The notes under the pieces are model-generated. The model did no database searches. It was given only the letters and a program-made list of their open reading frames with translations, and was not told where the DNA came from. Source: an uncultured Alphaproteobacteria bacterium (GTDB lineage: Bacteria > Pseudomonadota > Alphaproteobacteria > Rhodobacterales > Rhodobacteraceae). From it: 13,508 bases of DNA. The DNA is taken from NCBI GenBank assembly GCA_929200295.1, contig CAKMZE010000012.1, forward strand, positions 20,030 to 33,537. Direction: 5' to 3'. A program made the position numbers and the translations under genes. Positions 1 to 6,284 of this stretch are shown in pieces. Numbering within the stretch: position 1 is the stretch's first letter; every line of letters starts with the position of its first letter.

Positions 1-178
1 GCGCAAAGGTTGTTTGATAAATATCCTCGGATAGAGAGGTTTCATAAAACGCTAAATATTCGGTCCAAAGCACGCGCCATTCATCTTGGTCATCAGCGCG
101 CAATGGTCTTATCCTAACGGCCTGATCAGGCGTTAGAGATGGTGATGCCCCACCAACTGGCTTTGATGCCGTGGTCAC
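1..178 (-). CDS. GNAT family N-acetyltransferase, N-terminal part (cut by window edge)
   Basis: Only the first 59 codons are visible, read from a GTG at 178-176 towards position 1. The peptide contains VRIRPLRADDQDEWRVLW followed by EYLAFYETSLSED, the usual first strand and helix of GNAT acetyltransferases, which move an acetyl group from acetyl-CoA to an amine. The acetyl-CoA-binding loop (R/QxxGxG/A) would lie beyond the window, so substrate and activity cannot be judged. GTG is chosen because GAGGAG lies 8 nt upstream (complement of 187-192) and an in-frame TAA sits two codons before it. The family call rests on resemblance of this N-terminal pattern and is fairly firm; the specific function is unknown. 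The gene lies 241 bp downstream of the MoxR gene on the same strand and is probably a separate transcription unit. Confidence 0.75.
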   Translation of the reverse strand, partial: MTTASKPVGGASPSLTPDQAVRIRPLRADDQDEWRVLWTEYLAFYETSLSEDIYQTTFA

Positions 179-344
179 TATTTACTCTCCTCATGTACGT
201 CAGCCAAACCCTGCCTTATGGCTGCGACCCTTCTTGAGCGTTTGGCTTGCGCGTTACACTGCTTGGGGTGGTTTGATTTAGTGTGAAGAGACGCGAGTAA
301 TCACGATATAAATTGTATAATACGCAGATTGACAGGCAGTCGTT

Positions 345-370
345 GCACAGAAGACTCAGGCGTCTTGTGC
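345..370. repeat. bulged stem-loop in the gap between the GNAT and MoxR genes
   Basis: GCAC (345-348) and AAGAC (351-355) pair with GTCTT (362-366) and GTGC (367-370). This gives a 9-bp stem with a 2-nt bulge (AG, 349-350) and a 6-nt loop. It lies about 50 nt past the MoxR stop, so it could mark the end of that transcript, but no T-run follows on either strand. It is not a canonical intrinsic terminator. The rest of 179-419 shows no gene, no tRNA and no convincing promoter. Confidence 0.35.
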
Positions 371-419
371 TAACCGAAACACCACCCACAATATTTTGAT
401 TTTAATAACAGAGCGGGCT

Positions 420-1259
420 TTACCGCTGCCCACGTGCTAAAAATGCGAGCCGTTCGAAAAGATGCACATCTTGTTCGTTCTTGAGCAAAGCACCATGAAG
501 TTTTGGCAGGGCGTTCACACCATCTGCGCGAAGATCTTCTGGTGAAATGTCTTCCGCCAAAAGCAGCTTTAACCAATCCAGCACTTCGGATGTCGAGGGC
601 TTCTTCTTCAATCCTTGCGTGTCTCGTATTTCGTAAAACTGGGTCAATGCGGTGGTCAATAAACTGTCTTTGATCCCGGGGTGATGCACCGCCACGATCT
701 CGCGTAGGGTCTCAATCTCAGGGAACCTGATATAATGGAAAAAGCAGCGTCGCAAAAACGCATCGGGCAGTTCTTTTTCATTATTTGATGTGATGATCAC
801 AACGGGGCGATGCTTGGCCGCTATGGTCTCACCTGTTTCGTAGACGTGAAACGCCATTTTATCGAGCTCTTGCAGCAAATCATTCGGAAATTCGATGTCC
901 GCCTTGTCAATTTCATCGATCAACAAGACAACCTTGCCGCTTGCTTCAAACGCCTGCCACAGCTTGCCTTTGCGGATGTAATGTGTGACGTCATTTACTT
1001 TTTCATCGCCCAGCTGGCTGTCGCGCAGGCGGCTGACGGCGTCATATTCATAAAGCCCCTGTTGTGCTTTGGTGGTGGATTTAATGTGCCATTCAATCAT
1101 TGGCAGGTCCAATGCGGCGCTGACATGTTTTGCCAATTCTGTCTTACCAGTGCCCGGCTCGCCTTTTACGAGTAATGGTCGCTCAAGCGTAATCGCGGCA
1201 TTCACAGCCATTTTCAGATCATCCGTGGCGATATAGCTTTGGGTTCCGGTAAATTGCAT
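420..1259 (-). CDS. MoxR-type AAA+ ATPase
   Basis: 279-residue AAA+ ATPase of the MoxR group, cytoplasmic. It has a Walker A loop GEPGTGKT (33-40), Walker B VVLLIDE (110-116), sensor-1 region ITSNNEKELPDAF (156-168) and arginine-finger RRC (170-172). The C-terminal part (about 180-279) fits the helical lid. MoxR proteins generally act as chaperone-like ATPases that mature or remodel a partner, usually together with a VWA-domain (CoxE-like) protein encoded beside them. Here the next gene on the same strand is a GNAT acetyltransferase 241 bp away, and dksA on the other side is divergent, so no VWA partner is visible. The ATG at 1259-1257 is preceded by AAAGG about 11 nt upstream. All nucleotide-binding residues are intact. 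Family assignment is secure; the client is unknown. Confidence 0.9.
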   Translation of the reverse strand: MQFTGTQSYIATDDLKMAVNAAITLERPLLVKGEPGTGKTELAKHVSAALDLPMIEWHIKSTTKAQQGLYEYDAVSRLRDSQLGDEKVNDVTHYIRKGKLWQAFEASGKVVLLIDEIDKADIEFPNDLLQELDKMAFHVYETGETIAAKHRPVVIITSNNEKELPDAFLRRCFFHYIRFPEIETLREIVAVHHPGIKDSLLTTALTQFYEIRDTQGLKKKPSTSEVLDWLKLLLAEDISPEDLRADGVNALPKLHGALLKNEQDVHLFERLAFLARGQR

Positions 1260-1295
1260 TGATTTTCAGACCTTTGGTTTTTTCGCACAGTATCA

Positions 1296-1324
1296 TTAAT
1301 CGCCATACTGGCAACTCATGACAA
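1296..1324 (-). promoter_or_regulatory. possible promoter of the MoxR gene
   Basis: On the minus strand TTGTCA (complement of 1319-1324) matches the -35 consensus at 5 of 6 positions. A 17-nt spacer leads to GATTAA (1296-1301), a weak -10 with 3 of 6 matches. It lies 36 nt before the MoxR start codon in the 177-bp divergent region shared with dksA. This is a pattern match only. Confidence 0.25.
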
Positions 1325-1386
1325 TTACCTGATTTGGGGGTGACAGATAGCTAGCAAAGGCGTACATGGGCATCAGTTTTTGGGGC

Positions 1387-1411
1387 TGCGATAGGCACGC
1401 GTTGCCTCGCA
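1387..1411 (+). promoter_or_regulatory. hairpin in the dksA leader, just before the ribosome-binding site
   Basis: TGCG (1387-1390) and AGGCA (1393-1397) pair with TGCCT (1403-1407) and CGCA (1408-1411). The result is a 9-bp stem with an AT bulge and a 5-nt loop CGCGT. It ends 3 nt before GGAG (1415-1418), so it would sit beside the dksA ribosome-binding region in the mRNA. A role in setting dksA translation is inference; no transcription start can be read from the sequence. Confidence 0.35.
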
Positions 1412-1436
1412 TGTGGAGTGTACAATGGGAGCTGAC

Positions 1437-1859
1437 ATGAAAAACGAGGTTTTTCTGCCGGAAGACTATAAACCTGCGGCTGATGAGCCATTTATGAACG
1501 AGCGCCAGATTGAATATTTTCGCCGCAAGCTCGTGAATTGGAAATCCGAGCTGATGGATGACAGCCGCGACACTGTCGCTGGTATGAAAGACCAAACGCG
1601 CAATATCCCTGACATTGCTGATCGCGCCTCAGAGGAAACAGATCGCGCGCTTGAACTACGTACCAGAGACCGCCAGCGTAAGCTCGTGAGCAAAATTGAT
1701 GCAGCCTTGCGCCGTATTGAAGAGGGCGAATACGGCTACTGCGAGATCACAGGCGAGCCGATTTCACTTAAGCGCCTTGATGCGCGTCCCATCGCAACAA
1801 TGAGCCTTGAAGCGCAAGAACGCCACGAGCGTCGCGAAAAGGTTCATCGCGACGATTGA
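1437..1859 (+). CDS. dksA: RNA polymerase-binding transcription factor DksA (cysteine-poor zinc-finger variant)
   Basis: 140-residue DksA/TraR protein. It binds the RNA polymerase secondary channel and, with ppGpp, changes initiation at stringent-response promoters. The coiled-coil tip DIADRAS (59-65) keeps the two key aspartates and the alanine (D59, D62, A64; D71, D74, A76 in E. coli). The globular part keeps ELRTRDRQRKL and RRLDARP-like segments. The zinc-finger positions read C102, T105, S123 and A126, so only one of four cysteines remains and zinc binding there is unlikely. Such forms are known for alphaproteobacterial DksA. Start: ATG 1437 gives MKNEVFLPEDY, which fits homologues, with GGGAG 5 nt upstream. 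In-frame ATG 1425 (GGAG at 1415-1418) and GTG 1413 are alternatives. The FAD monooxygenase starts 1 nt after the stop, so the two are probably co-transcribed. Confidence 0.93.
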   Translation: MKNEVFLPEDYKPAADEPFMNERQIEYFRRKLVNWKSELMDDSRDTVAGMKDQTRNIPDIADRASEETDRALELRTRDRQRKLVSKIDAALRRIEEGEYGYCEITGEPISLKRLDARPIATMSLEAQERHERREKVHRDD

Positions 1860-1860
1860 T

Positions 1861-3021
1861 ATGCAGCTGAACGCCACATCGATCAACATCATAGGTGGTG
1901 GGGTTGGCGGTCTGACATGCGCGCTCGCCTTCGTGAAACGAGGCGCGCGCGTTTGTGTTTTTGAGAAAGCCAAAGCCTTTAAAGCGGTGGGTGCAGGTAT
2001 TCAAATCACCCCCAATGCGATGCGTGTTTTTCGGGAATTCGGGCTATCGCAATCGCTGATGAAAGCGGGTGTCATTTCGGACGCTGTGGTACCGATGAAT
2101 GGCTTATCGGGGCGCCGCATTACGCGATTTGGTTTAACGGGGCAACGCCCGCGGTATCTGTTTATCCATCGCGCAAAGCTGATGGATTTTCTGGTTGAGG
2201 CCTGCATATCGCGCGGTGTGGAATTGAAATTTGGATCTGAAACCAAAGGTTTAAACACTTATGGTGAAGTGATTTACCAAGAGGGCGGGACACAAAAAAC
2301 CGCAAAGGCTGATATTACGGTTTTTGCTGATGGTCTACATTCACTGGGGCGCGGTATTGTATCTTCTGCACCTCCAGCATTCTTTACCAACCAAGTCGCC
2401 TGGCGCGCGATAATACCGGGCGAGATGCCGCCAGAGGCGCATATTGTGATGGGGCCTGGCCGGCACGTTGTTCTTTATCCGTTGGGGGACAATCAGATCA
2501 ATTTGGTTGCCGTCCAAGAGCGCGAGAGCTGGGCCGCTGAAGGGTGGTCTCATGCGGATGATCCCGCAAATTTACAAGCGGCTTTTGCGGATTTTCACCC
2601 GAGTTATAAGATGCTGATCGATAGTGTGAAAGAGCCATTCCTTTGGGGCTTGTTTCGGCATGAGATTGCGCAAAACTGGTATAAGGAACGGGCGGTTTTG
2701 CTGGGCGATGCTGCGCATCCCACATTGCCGTTTCTCGCGCAAGGGGCGAATATGGCGATAGAGGATGCCTATGTGCTGGCAAAATGTTGCGGTGAATATG
2801 CTGACTATGATCAGGCCTTTGCGACCTATCAATCGCTCCGCCAACCGCGTGTAGAATGCGCGATTGCGGCGGCCAATAGCAATGCGCGCAATTATCATTT
2901 GTCAGGGCTACAGCGCAGGGCCGCGCATATCGGATTGAAAACGCTGGGTGCGGTTGCGCCAAATGCATTTTTATCCCGCTTATCATGGCTTTATGACCAT
3001 GATGTCACGTTGGATGCATGA
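1861..3021 (+). CDS. class A FAD-dependent monooxygenase, salicylate-hydroxylase-like
   Basis: 386-residue flavoprotein monooxygenase that probably hydroxylates an aromatic or related ring with NAD(P)H and O2. The N-terminal Rossmann motif GGGVGG (12-17) is followed by the second-strand acidic residue in VFEKA. The DG motif appears as FADGLHS (D157, G158), and the GD motif as GDAAHP (282-287) followed by FLAQGANMAIEDA. The last segment is typical of the salicylate hydroxylase / 3-hydroxybenzoate 6-hydroxylase branch rather than the ubiquinone hydroxylases. There is no signal peptide; it is cytoplasmic. ATG 1861 is chosen because the glycine motif then sits at the usual distance from the N-terminus. 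No strong ribosome-binding site precedes it, which suggests coupling to dksA, 1 nt upstream. It converges with xthA across 7 nt. The substrate cannot be named: there are no catabolic neighbours or ring-cleavage genes. Confidence 0.88.
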   Translation: MQLNATSINIIGGGVGGLTCALAFVKRGARVCVFEKAKAFKAVGAGIQITPNAMRVFREFGLSQSLMKAGVISDAVVPMNGLSGRRITRFGLTGQRPRYLFIHRAKLMDFLVEACISRGVELKFGSETKGLNTYGEVIYQEGGTQKTAKADITVFADGLHSLGRGIVSSAPPAFFTNQVAWRAIIPGEMPPEAHIVMGPGRHVVLYPLGDNQINLVAVQERESWAAEGWSHADDPANLQAAFADFHPSYKMLIDSVKEPFLWGLFRHEIAQNWYKERAVLLGDAAHPTLPFLAQGANMAIEDAYVLAKCCGEYADYDQAFATYQSLRQPRVECAIAAANSNARNYHLSGLQRRAAHIGLKTLGAVAPNAFLSRLSWLYDHDVTLDA

Positions 3022-3028
3022 CGTCCGG

Positions 3029-3835
3029 TTACGCGGCGAGATCAACCCAAACAGGCACGTGATCCGAGGGTTTTTCGCGACCACGAATATCGCTTTCGAT
3101 CCAGCAATTCTGCATCAGGTCTGCGCATTGCGGTGTCAGCAGAAAATGATCAATGCGGATGCCATCATTACGCTGCCAAGCCCCGGCTTGGTAATCCCAA
3201 AACGAATAATGCCCCTCACCAGTATGACGCGCGCGAAACCCTTCTGTGAAGCCTAGATTGAGGATGCGCCGAAACGCCTCTCTTGAGGGGAGACGGTACA
3301 AAGCGTCCTCGGTCCAGTCGCCCGGGTTTTTGGCATCTTCCCATTGCGGAATGATATTGTAATCGCCTGCCATAAATGCAGGTTCTTCGGCGGCGATCAG
3401 CTCAGCTGCGCGGGCATAAAGCCGCGCCATCCAATCCATTTTATAGGCATATTTCCCACCATCCAGTGGGCTGCCATCGCTGTTCAATTCTACGGGGTTG
3501 CCATTTGGCAAATAGAGCCCGCACATGCGGATCGCTTTTTCACCAACGACCGTGGCTTCGATCCAGCGGGCTTGGATGTCGTTCTCATCCCCGGGAAGCC
3601 CACGTTGCACATCTTCAAGCGGGTATTTTGACAGGATCGCAACGCCATTAAATCCTTTTTGCCCATGGGTTTCGACATTATAACCGAGATCTTCGAACAC
3701 TGTGCGTGGAAAATTTTCATCAACAGATTTGATTTCTTGCAACAAGGCGACATCTGGTGCGCTGTCTTTGAGCCATTGCGTCAATGTCTCAATTCGGGCT
3801 TTGACCCCATTGATGTTAAAGGTGGCGATTTTCAT
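3029..3835 (-). CDS. xthA: exodeoxyribonuclease III (AP endonuclease, ExoIII family)
   Basis: 268-residue Mg-dependent endonuclease/exonuclease/phosphatase-fold enzyme that cuts DNA at abasic sites and trims 3' ends in base excision repair. Visible active-site residues are N7 (FNINGVKAR), the metal ligand E34 (LLQEIK), Y108 (LYLPNGNP), D158 and N160 (GDYNIIP), the RIDH segment, and the catalytic pair D258-H259 (PSDHVPVWV). E34 and H259 fall at the same numbers as in E. coli ExoIII, and the length matches the family. The ATG at 3835 has GGGAG about 6-7 nt upstream (complement of 3842-3846). It lies 78 nt downstream of erpA on the same strand and may be read with it. Its 3' end faces the monooxygenase gene with only 7 nt between the stops and no visible terminator, so the two transcripts probably overlap. 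Confidence 0.96.
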   Translation of the reverse strand: MKIATFNINGVKARIETLTQWLKDSAPDVALLQEIKSVDENFPRTVFEDLGYNVETHGQKGFNGVAILSKYPLEDVQRGLPGDENDIQARWIEATVVGEKAIRMCGLYLPNGNPVELNSDGSPLDGGKYAYKMDWMARLYARAAELIAAEEPAFMAGDYNIIPQWEDAKNPGDWTEDALYRLPSREAFRRILNLGFTEGFRARHTGEGHYSFWDYQAGAWQRNDGIRIDHFLLTPQCADLMQNCWIESDIRGREKPSDHVPVWVDLAA

Positions 3836-3913
3836 GTGACGCTCCCAGCCGCTGGATTTACCTATCTTGTCGCGTGTTCGTATCGCGATGGCAAGCGGTC
3901 ATAGCGGCAAGGC

Positions 3914-4240
3914 TTAGATCGAAAATGACGTGCCGCAGCCGCAGGATGATGTGGCATTGGGGTTTTCGATCACAAACCGCGCGCCAATCAGCTCATCAGA
4001 GAAATCGATCACCGCGTCTGATAAAAAGGGCAGGGACACAGCATCAACCAATACCTTTTCACCAGCCCCCTCAAGAACAAGATCATCCTCTTTGGGATCA
4101 TCAAGGTTGATCTCATACTGAAAGCCAGAGCATCCACCACCCTCAACAGCCACCCGCAATGCCTTGCCTTGGGATGCAGCACCGATCTCTGACAGGCGGG
4201 CGAATGCGCGTTCCGTGACTTTGGGGGGCAATGTCAGCAT
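3914..4240 (-). CDS. erpA: A-type iron-sulfur carrier, ErpA/IscA family
   Basis: 108-residue HesB/IscA-type protein that carries a [2Fe-2S] or [4Fe-4S] cluster and hands it to apo-enzymes. The three cluster-binding cysteines are present: C37 in GGGCSGFQY and C100/C102 in SSCGCGTSF near the C-terminus. The length is normal for the family. ATG 4240 (MLTLPPKVTERA) is preferred because homologues begin there and AGG lies about 7 nt upstream; upstream in-frame starts would add an uncharacteristic extension. It is divergent from dgt, with 103 bp between the starts containing an 8-bp inverted repeat. xthA follows on the same strand after 78 nt. No suf or isc genes are nearby. Choosing ErpA over IscA or SufA rests on the stand-alone setting and general resemblance; the A-type family itself is certain. 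Confidence 0.88.
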   Translation of the reverse strand: MLTLPPKVTERAFARLSEIGAASQGKALRVAVEGGGCSGFQYEINLDDPKEDDLVLEGAGEKVLVDAVSLPFLSDAVIDFSDELIGARFVIENPNATSSCGCGTSFSI

Positions 4241-4247
4241 AATCAGG

Positions 4248-4278
4248 CCTATATGTTTGTCATATCTCAGCATATAGG
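4248..4278. repeat. 8-bp inverted repeat between erpA and dgt
   Basis: CCTATATG (4248-4255) and CATATAGG (4271-4278) are exact inverted copies separated by 15 nt. A further CATAT (4261-4265) pairs with ATATG (4251-4255) across 5 nt. The repeat starts 7 nt upstream of the erpA start codon, in the gap between two divergent genes. It may be an operator for a dimeric regulator or form a hairpin in either leader. It does not match the Irr or RirA boxes I know, so no regulator is named. Confidence 0.45.
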
Positions 4279-4343
4279 GTGAGAAGGTAAAGGCAACAAG
4301 TGCGCATCACGGGACTGATGCCACGTGACATAGGGGCAGGGAC

Positions 4344-5483
4344 ATGGCAGCCCGTTTTGCAACAGATCCAGCCGCGATACGCGGGCGGTTATATCACGAA
4401 GAAGAGAGCCTCTTTCGCTCGTCTTTTCAACGGGATCGGGATCGGATTATCCATTCGTCTGCGTTTCGCAGGCTCAAACATAAGACGCAGGTGTTTATTG
4501 AACACGAGGGCGATTATTTTCGCACGCGTTTGACCCATTCGATTGAGGTGGCACAAGTCGCCCGCACTGTGGCCGCGGCACTTGATCTGAATGTTGAATT
4601 GACCGAGGCCGTGGCGCTTGCGCATGATTTGGGCCATCCGCCCTTTGGTCACACGGGTGAAGAGGCGCTCAATAGGTTGATGGCCCCATTCGGTGGGTTT
4701 GATCATAATGCGCAGGCGTTGAAAATCGTCACAGATCTCGAACGCCATTATGCCGAATGGGATGGGCTCAACCTCACTTGGGAGGCATTGGAAGGCATCG
4801 CAAAGCATAATGGACCTGTGACAGGCGATATTCCATTTGCGCTTTCTGACTATAATGCCCGCCATGATCTTGAGCTGACAACGCATGCAAGCGCTGAAGC
4901 GCAGGTTGCCGCACTGGCGGATGACATTGCTTACAACAATCACGACCTTCATGATGGATTGCGCGCAGAGCTATTTAGCACTGATGATTTGGCCGAACTT
5001 CCGATCTTGCAAGATTGCTTTGCTGAGGTGGACCGCAAATATCCGGGGTTGAATTATTATCGGCGCCGGCACGAGGCTTTGCGCCGTTTCTTTGGTATCC
5101 TTGTCGAGGATGTGATCCGCGTAAGCCAGCGCAACCTAACTGAGCTTAATCCTGCGTCTGTGGGTGACGTACGCAATGCGGGGCACATGGTGATCGCATT
5201 TACGCCCGCGCTCTGGGCTGATCTGAAGGTGATCCGTGAATTTCTGTTCACCCGCATGTACCGCGCACCAACCGTTGTGCAAATGCGCGAAGACGTCACG
5301 GCAAAGATCAACGCGCTATTTCCGTTCTTTTTAGATCAAACGGATGAGCTGCCAAAGCAGTGGCGCAAAGATGTGGCCGCAGCCGCTGACAAAACCGCGC
5401 TTGCACGTATCGTGTCAGATTATATCTCTGGCATGACAGATCGTTTCGCAATTCAGGAATATGAACGTTTGATTGTCGTGTGA
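4344..5483 (+). CDS. dgt: deoxyguanosinetriphosphate triphosphohydrolase-like HD protein
   Basis: 379-residue HD-domain hydrolase of the dGTPase family, which splits dNTPs into the nucleoside and triphosphate. The N-terminal segment RDRIIHSSAFRRLKHKTQVF (33-51) is the family signature. Metal ligands appear as H65 (RLTHSIEV), H94-D95 (LAHDLGHPPFGH) and an aspartate in LADDIAY (D193/D194). The length fits the shorter bacterial, DGTPase-like protein 2 type rather than E. coli Dgt (about 505 residues), so substrate specificity may be broader than dGTP. ATG 4344 follows AGGGG with a 7-nt spacer. It is divergent from erpA. In related genomes argS commonly lies directly downstream; here two other genes intervene. 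Confidence 0.93.
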   Translation: MAARFATDPAAIRGRLYHEEESLFRSSFQRDRDRIIHSSAFRRLKHKTQVFIEHEGDYFRTRLTHSIEVAQVARTVAAALDLNVELTEAVALAHDLGHPPFGHTGEEALNRLMAPFGGFDHNAQALKIVTDLERHYAEWDGLNLTWEALEGIAKHNGPVTGDIPFALSDYNARHDLELTTHASAEAQVAALADDIAYNNHDLHDGLRAELFSTDDLAELPILQDCFAEVDRKYPGLNYYRRRHEALRRFFGILVEDVIRVSQRNLTELNPASVGDVRNAGHMVIAFTPALWADLKVIREFLFTRMYRAPTVVQMREDVTAKINALFPFFLDQTDELPKQWRKDVAAAADKTALARIVSDYISGMTDRFAIQEYERLIVV

Positions 5484-5504
5484 GTTGCCACAATCTAAAT
5501 TAAA

Positions 5505-5520
5505 TTAACAAATTGTTAAC
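5505..5520 (+). promoter_or_regulatory. perfect CtrA-type box, TTAA-N7-TTAAC
   Basis: TTAACAAATTGTTAAC matches the full alphaproteobacterial CtrA site TTAA-N7-TTAAC exactly. Positions 5505-5519 also form a perfect 15-bp palindrome around A5512. It lies 104 bp upstream of the VPLPA-CTERM gene and 22 nt past the dgt stop, in an AT-rich patch. A weak -10-like TTTAGA-type stretch (about 5543-5549) lies downstream of it. CtrA is the cell-cycle or motility response regulator of alphaproteobacteria; binding here is inferred from the motif alone. Another palindrome-binding dimeric regulator is the alternative. Confidence 0.6.
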
Positions 5521-5557
5521 AAATTTTCGCCCGTGCCATCTGATTTAGAGTGCTCAA

Positions 5558-5595
5558 GGCGCACGTTTCCGCATGTTTTGGAAACAATAAGCGCC
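5558..5595 (+). promoter_or_regulatory. two-tier stem-loop in the leader of the VPLPA-CTERM gene
   Basis: GGCGC (5558-5562) pairs with GCGCC (5591-5595). Inside it GTTTCC (5565-5570) pairs with GGAAAC (5580-5585) around a 9-nt loop, with small internal asymmetries (AC and AATAA). It ends 28 nt before the start codon and has no T-run after it, so it is not a terminator. It could stabilise the mRNA or influence translation. Confidence 0.35.
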
Positions 5596-5623
5596 ATAAC
5601 GAAGAAGAAATGAGAGCACAGAT

Positions 5624-6220
5624 ATGGGCAAGAAATCTTGGGGTCTGTTAATTACGGCGTTGGTTACTTTTGCATCTCCCGCACAATCCGCAACAACATT
5701 TTACACAGATCGCGATGCCTTTGAGGCAGCAATGACAGCCTTCGCAAATGAGCAGTTTGAGGACAATGCGTTTGTGACCGGGCTAGGCGTCACGTCGGAT
5801 GTTGGCGTGGTTCAGGATGGGATGTGGTATGATAGGGTCACAATGGATGGTGATAGCACAACATGGAGCTTTGACACGAGTGTGACAGCATGGGGCGGAG
5901 ATTTTGATTTGTCTCCCGTTGGAAATGGACAATCCTTAAAGTTCACACTTGATGGGGCGGATGAGCTTGATATGCAGTTGGCGGTCTATGAACCAACATT
6001 TTACGGCTTTATTACGGATACATCGTTTAGCTCGCTTGCGATTGAAAGCGGTGATCGTGGTGGTCTCGCTGAAACCTACGAAATGGATAACGTAACATTT
6101 GGGTTGGCGCATCCAGTTGCGGCGGTGCCTTTGCCTGCGGGTTTACCACTGTTGATCGCGGCAATGGGTGGGCTTGCCCTCGTGCGCCGCGCTTCACCGC
6201 CTAAGGTGCAGTTGGGCTAA
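5624..6220 (+). CDS. secreted protein with VPLPA-CTERM sorting signal
   Basis: 198-residue exported protein of unknown function. Residues 1-22/23 form a Sec signal peptide: KK at 3-4, hydrophobic stretch 6-17, cleavage near SPAQSA. The C-terminus has the tripartite exosortase signal: VPLPAG (168-173), a hydrophobic helix (174-187) and an RR pair (188-189). The mature domain begins FYTDRDAFEAAM, a pattern I associate with other Rhodobacterales sorted proteins, and is acidic, rich in Thr, Ser, Gly and aromatics, and free of cysteine. VPLPA-CTERM proteins are processed by the dedicated exosortase XrtD and go to the cell surface or matrix; no exosortase is in this window. ATG 5624 has GAGAG 7 nt upstream. 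It has its own promoter region with a CtrA-type box and probably ends at a terminator-like hairpin. Sorting type is confident; biological role is not known. Confidence 0.85.
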   Translation: MGKKSWGLLITALVTFASPAQSATTFYTDRDAFEAAMTAFANEQFEDNAFVTGLGVTSDVGVVQDGMWYDRVTMDGDSTTWSFDTSVTAWGGDFDLSPVGNGQSLKFTLDGADELDMQLAVYEPTFYGFITDTSFSSLAIESGDRGGLAETYEMDNVTFGLAHPVAAVPLPAGLPLLIAAMGGLALVRRASPPKVQLG

Positions 6221-6227
6221 CTGTACC
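6205..6227 (+). terminator. terminator-like hairpin across the stop of the VPLPA-CTERM gene
   Basis: GGTGCAGTT (6205-6213) pairs with AACTGTACC (6219-6227) around loop GGGCT. This makes a 9-bp stem with one G-U pair, spanning the stop codon. The following CACTTTCCCCTT is pyrimidine-rich but not a clean T-run, so termination may be partial. The antiporter gene starts 57 nt later. Confidence 0.4.
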
Positions 6228-6284
6228 CACTTTCCCCTTCGCCGGATGTAAGATATCAAAACCTTGCAATTCAAAGAAGGGGAC

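Noticed and set aside
316..321. TATAAT hexamer on the plus strand in the 179-419 gap, and TTGACA at 329-334
   Set aside because: The TTGACA lies downstream of the TATAAT, and neither hexamer has a matching partner at 16-18 nt. No plus-strand gene follows.
345..370. Hairpin considered as an intrinsic terminator for the MoxR gene
   Set aside because: No T-run on either strand and a bulged stem; kept only as a stem-loop.
2498..2986. 162-codon open frame on the minus strand inside the monooxygenase
   Set aside because: Antisense to a gene with all family motifs; composition is unlike a real protein and no ribosome-binding site is evident.
4389..4952. 187-codon open frame on the minus strand inside dgt
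   Set aside because: Antisense to the HD-domain gene; no motif, no start context.
5484..6284. VPLPA-CTERM region as a mobile cassette
   Set aside because: No transposase, integrase, direct repeats or tRNA-type attachment site seen; insertion is inferred only from gene order.
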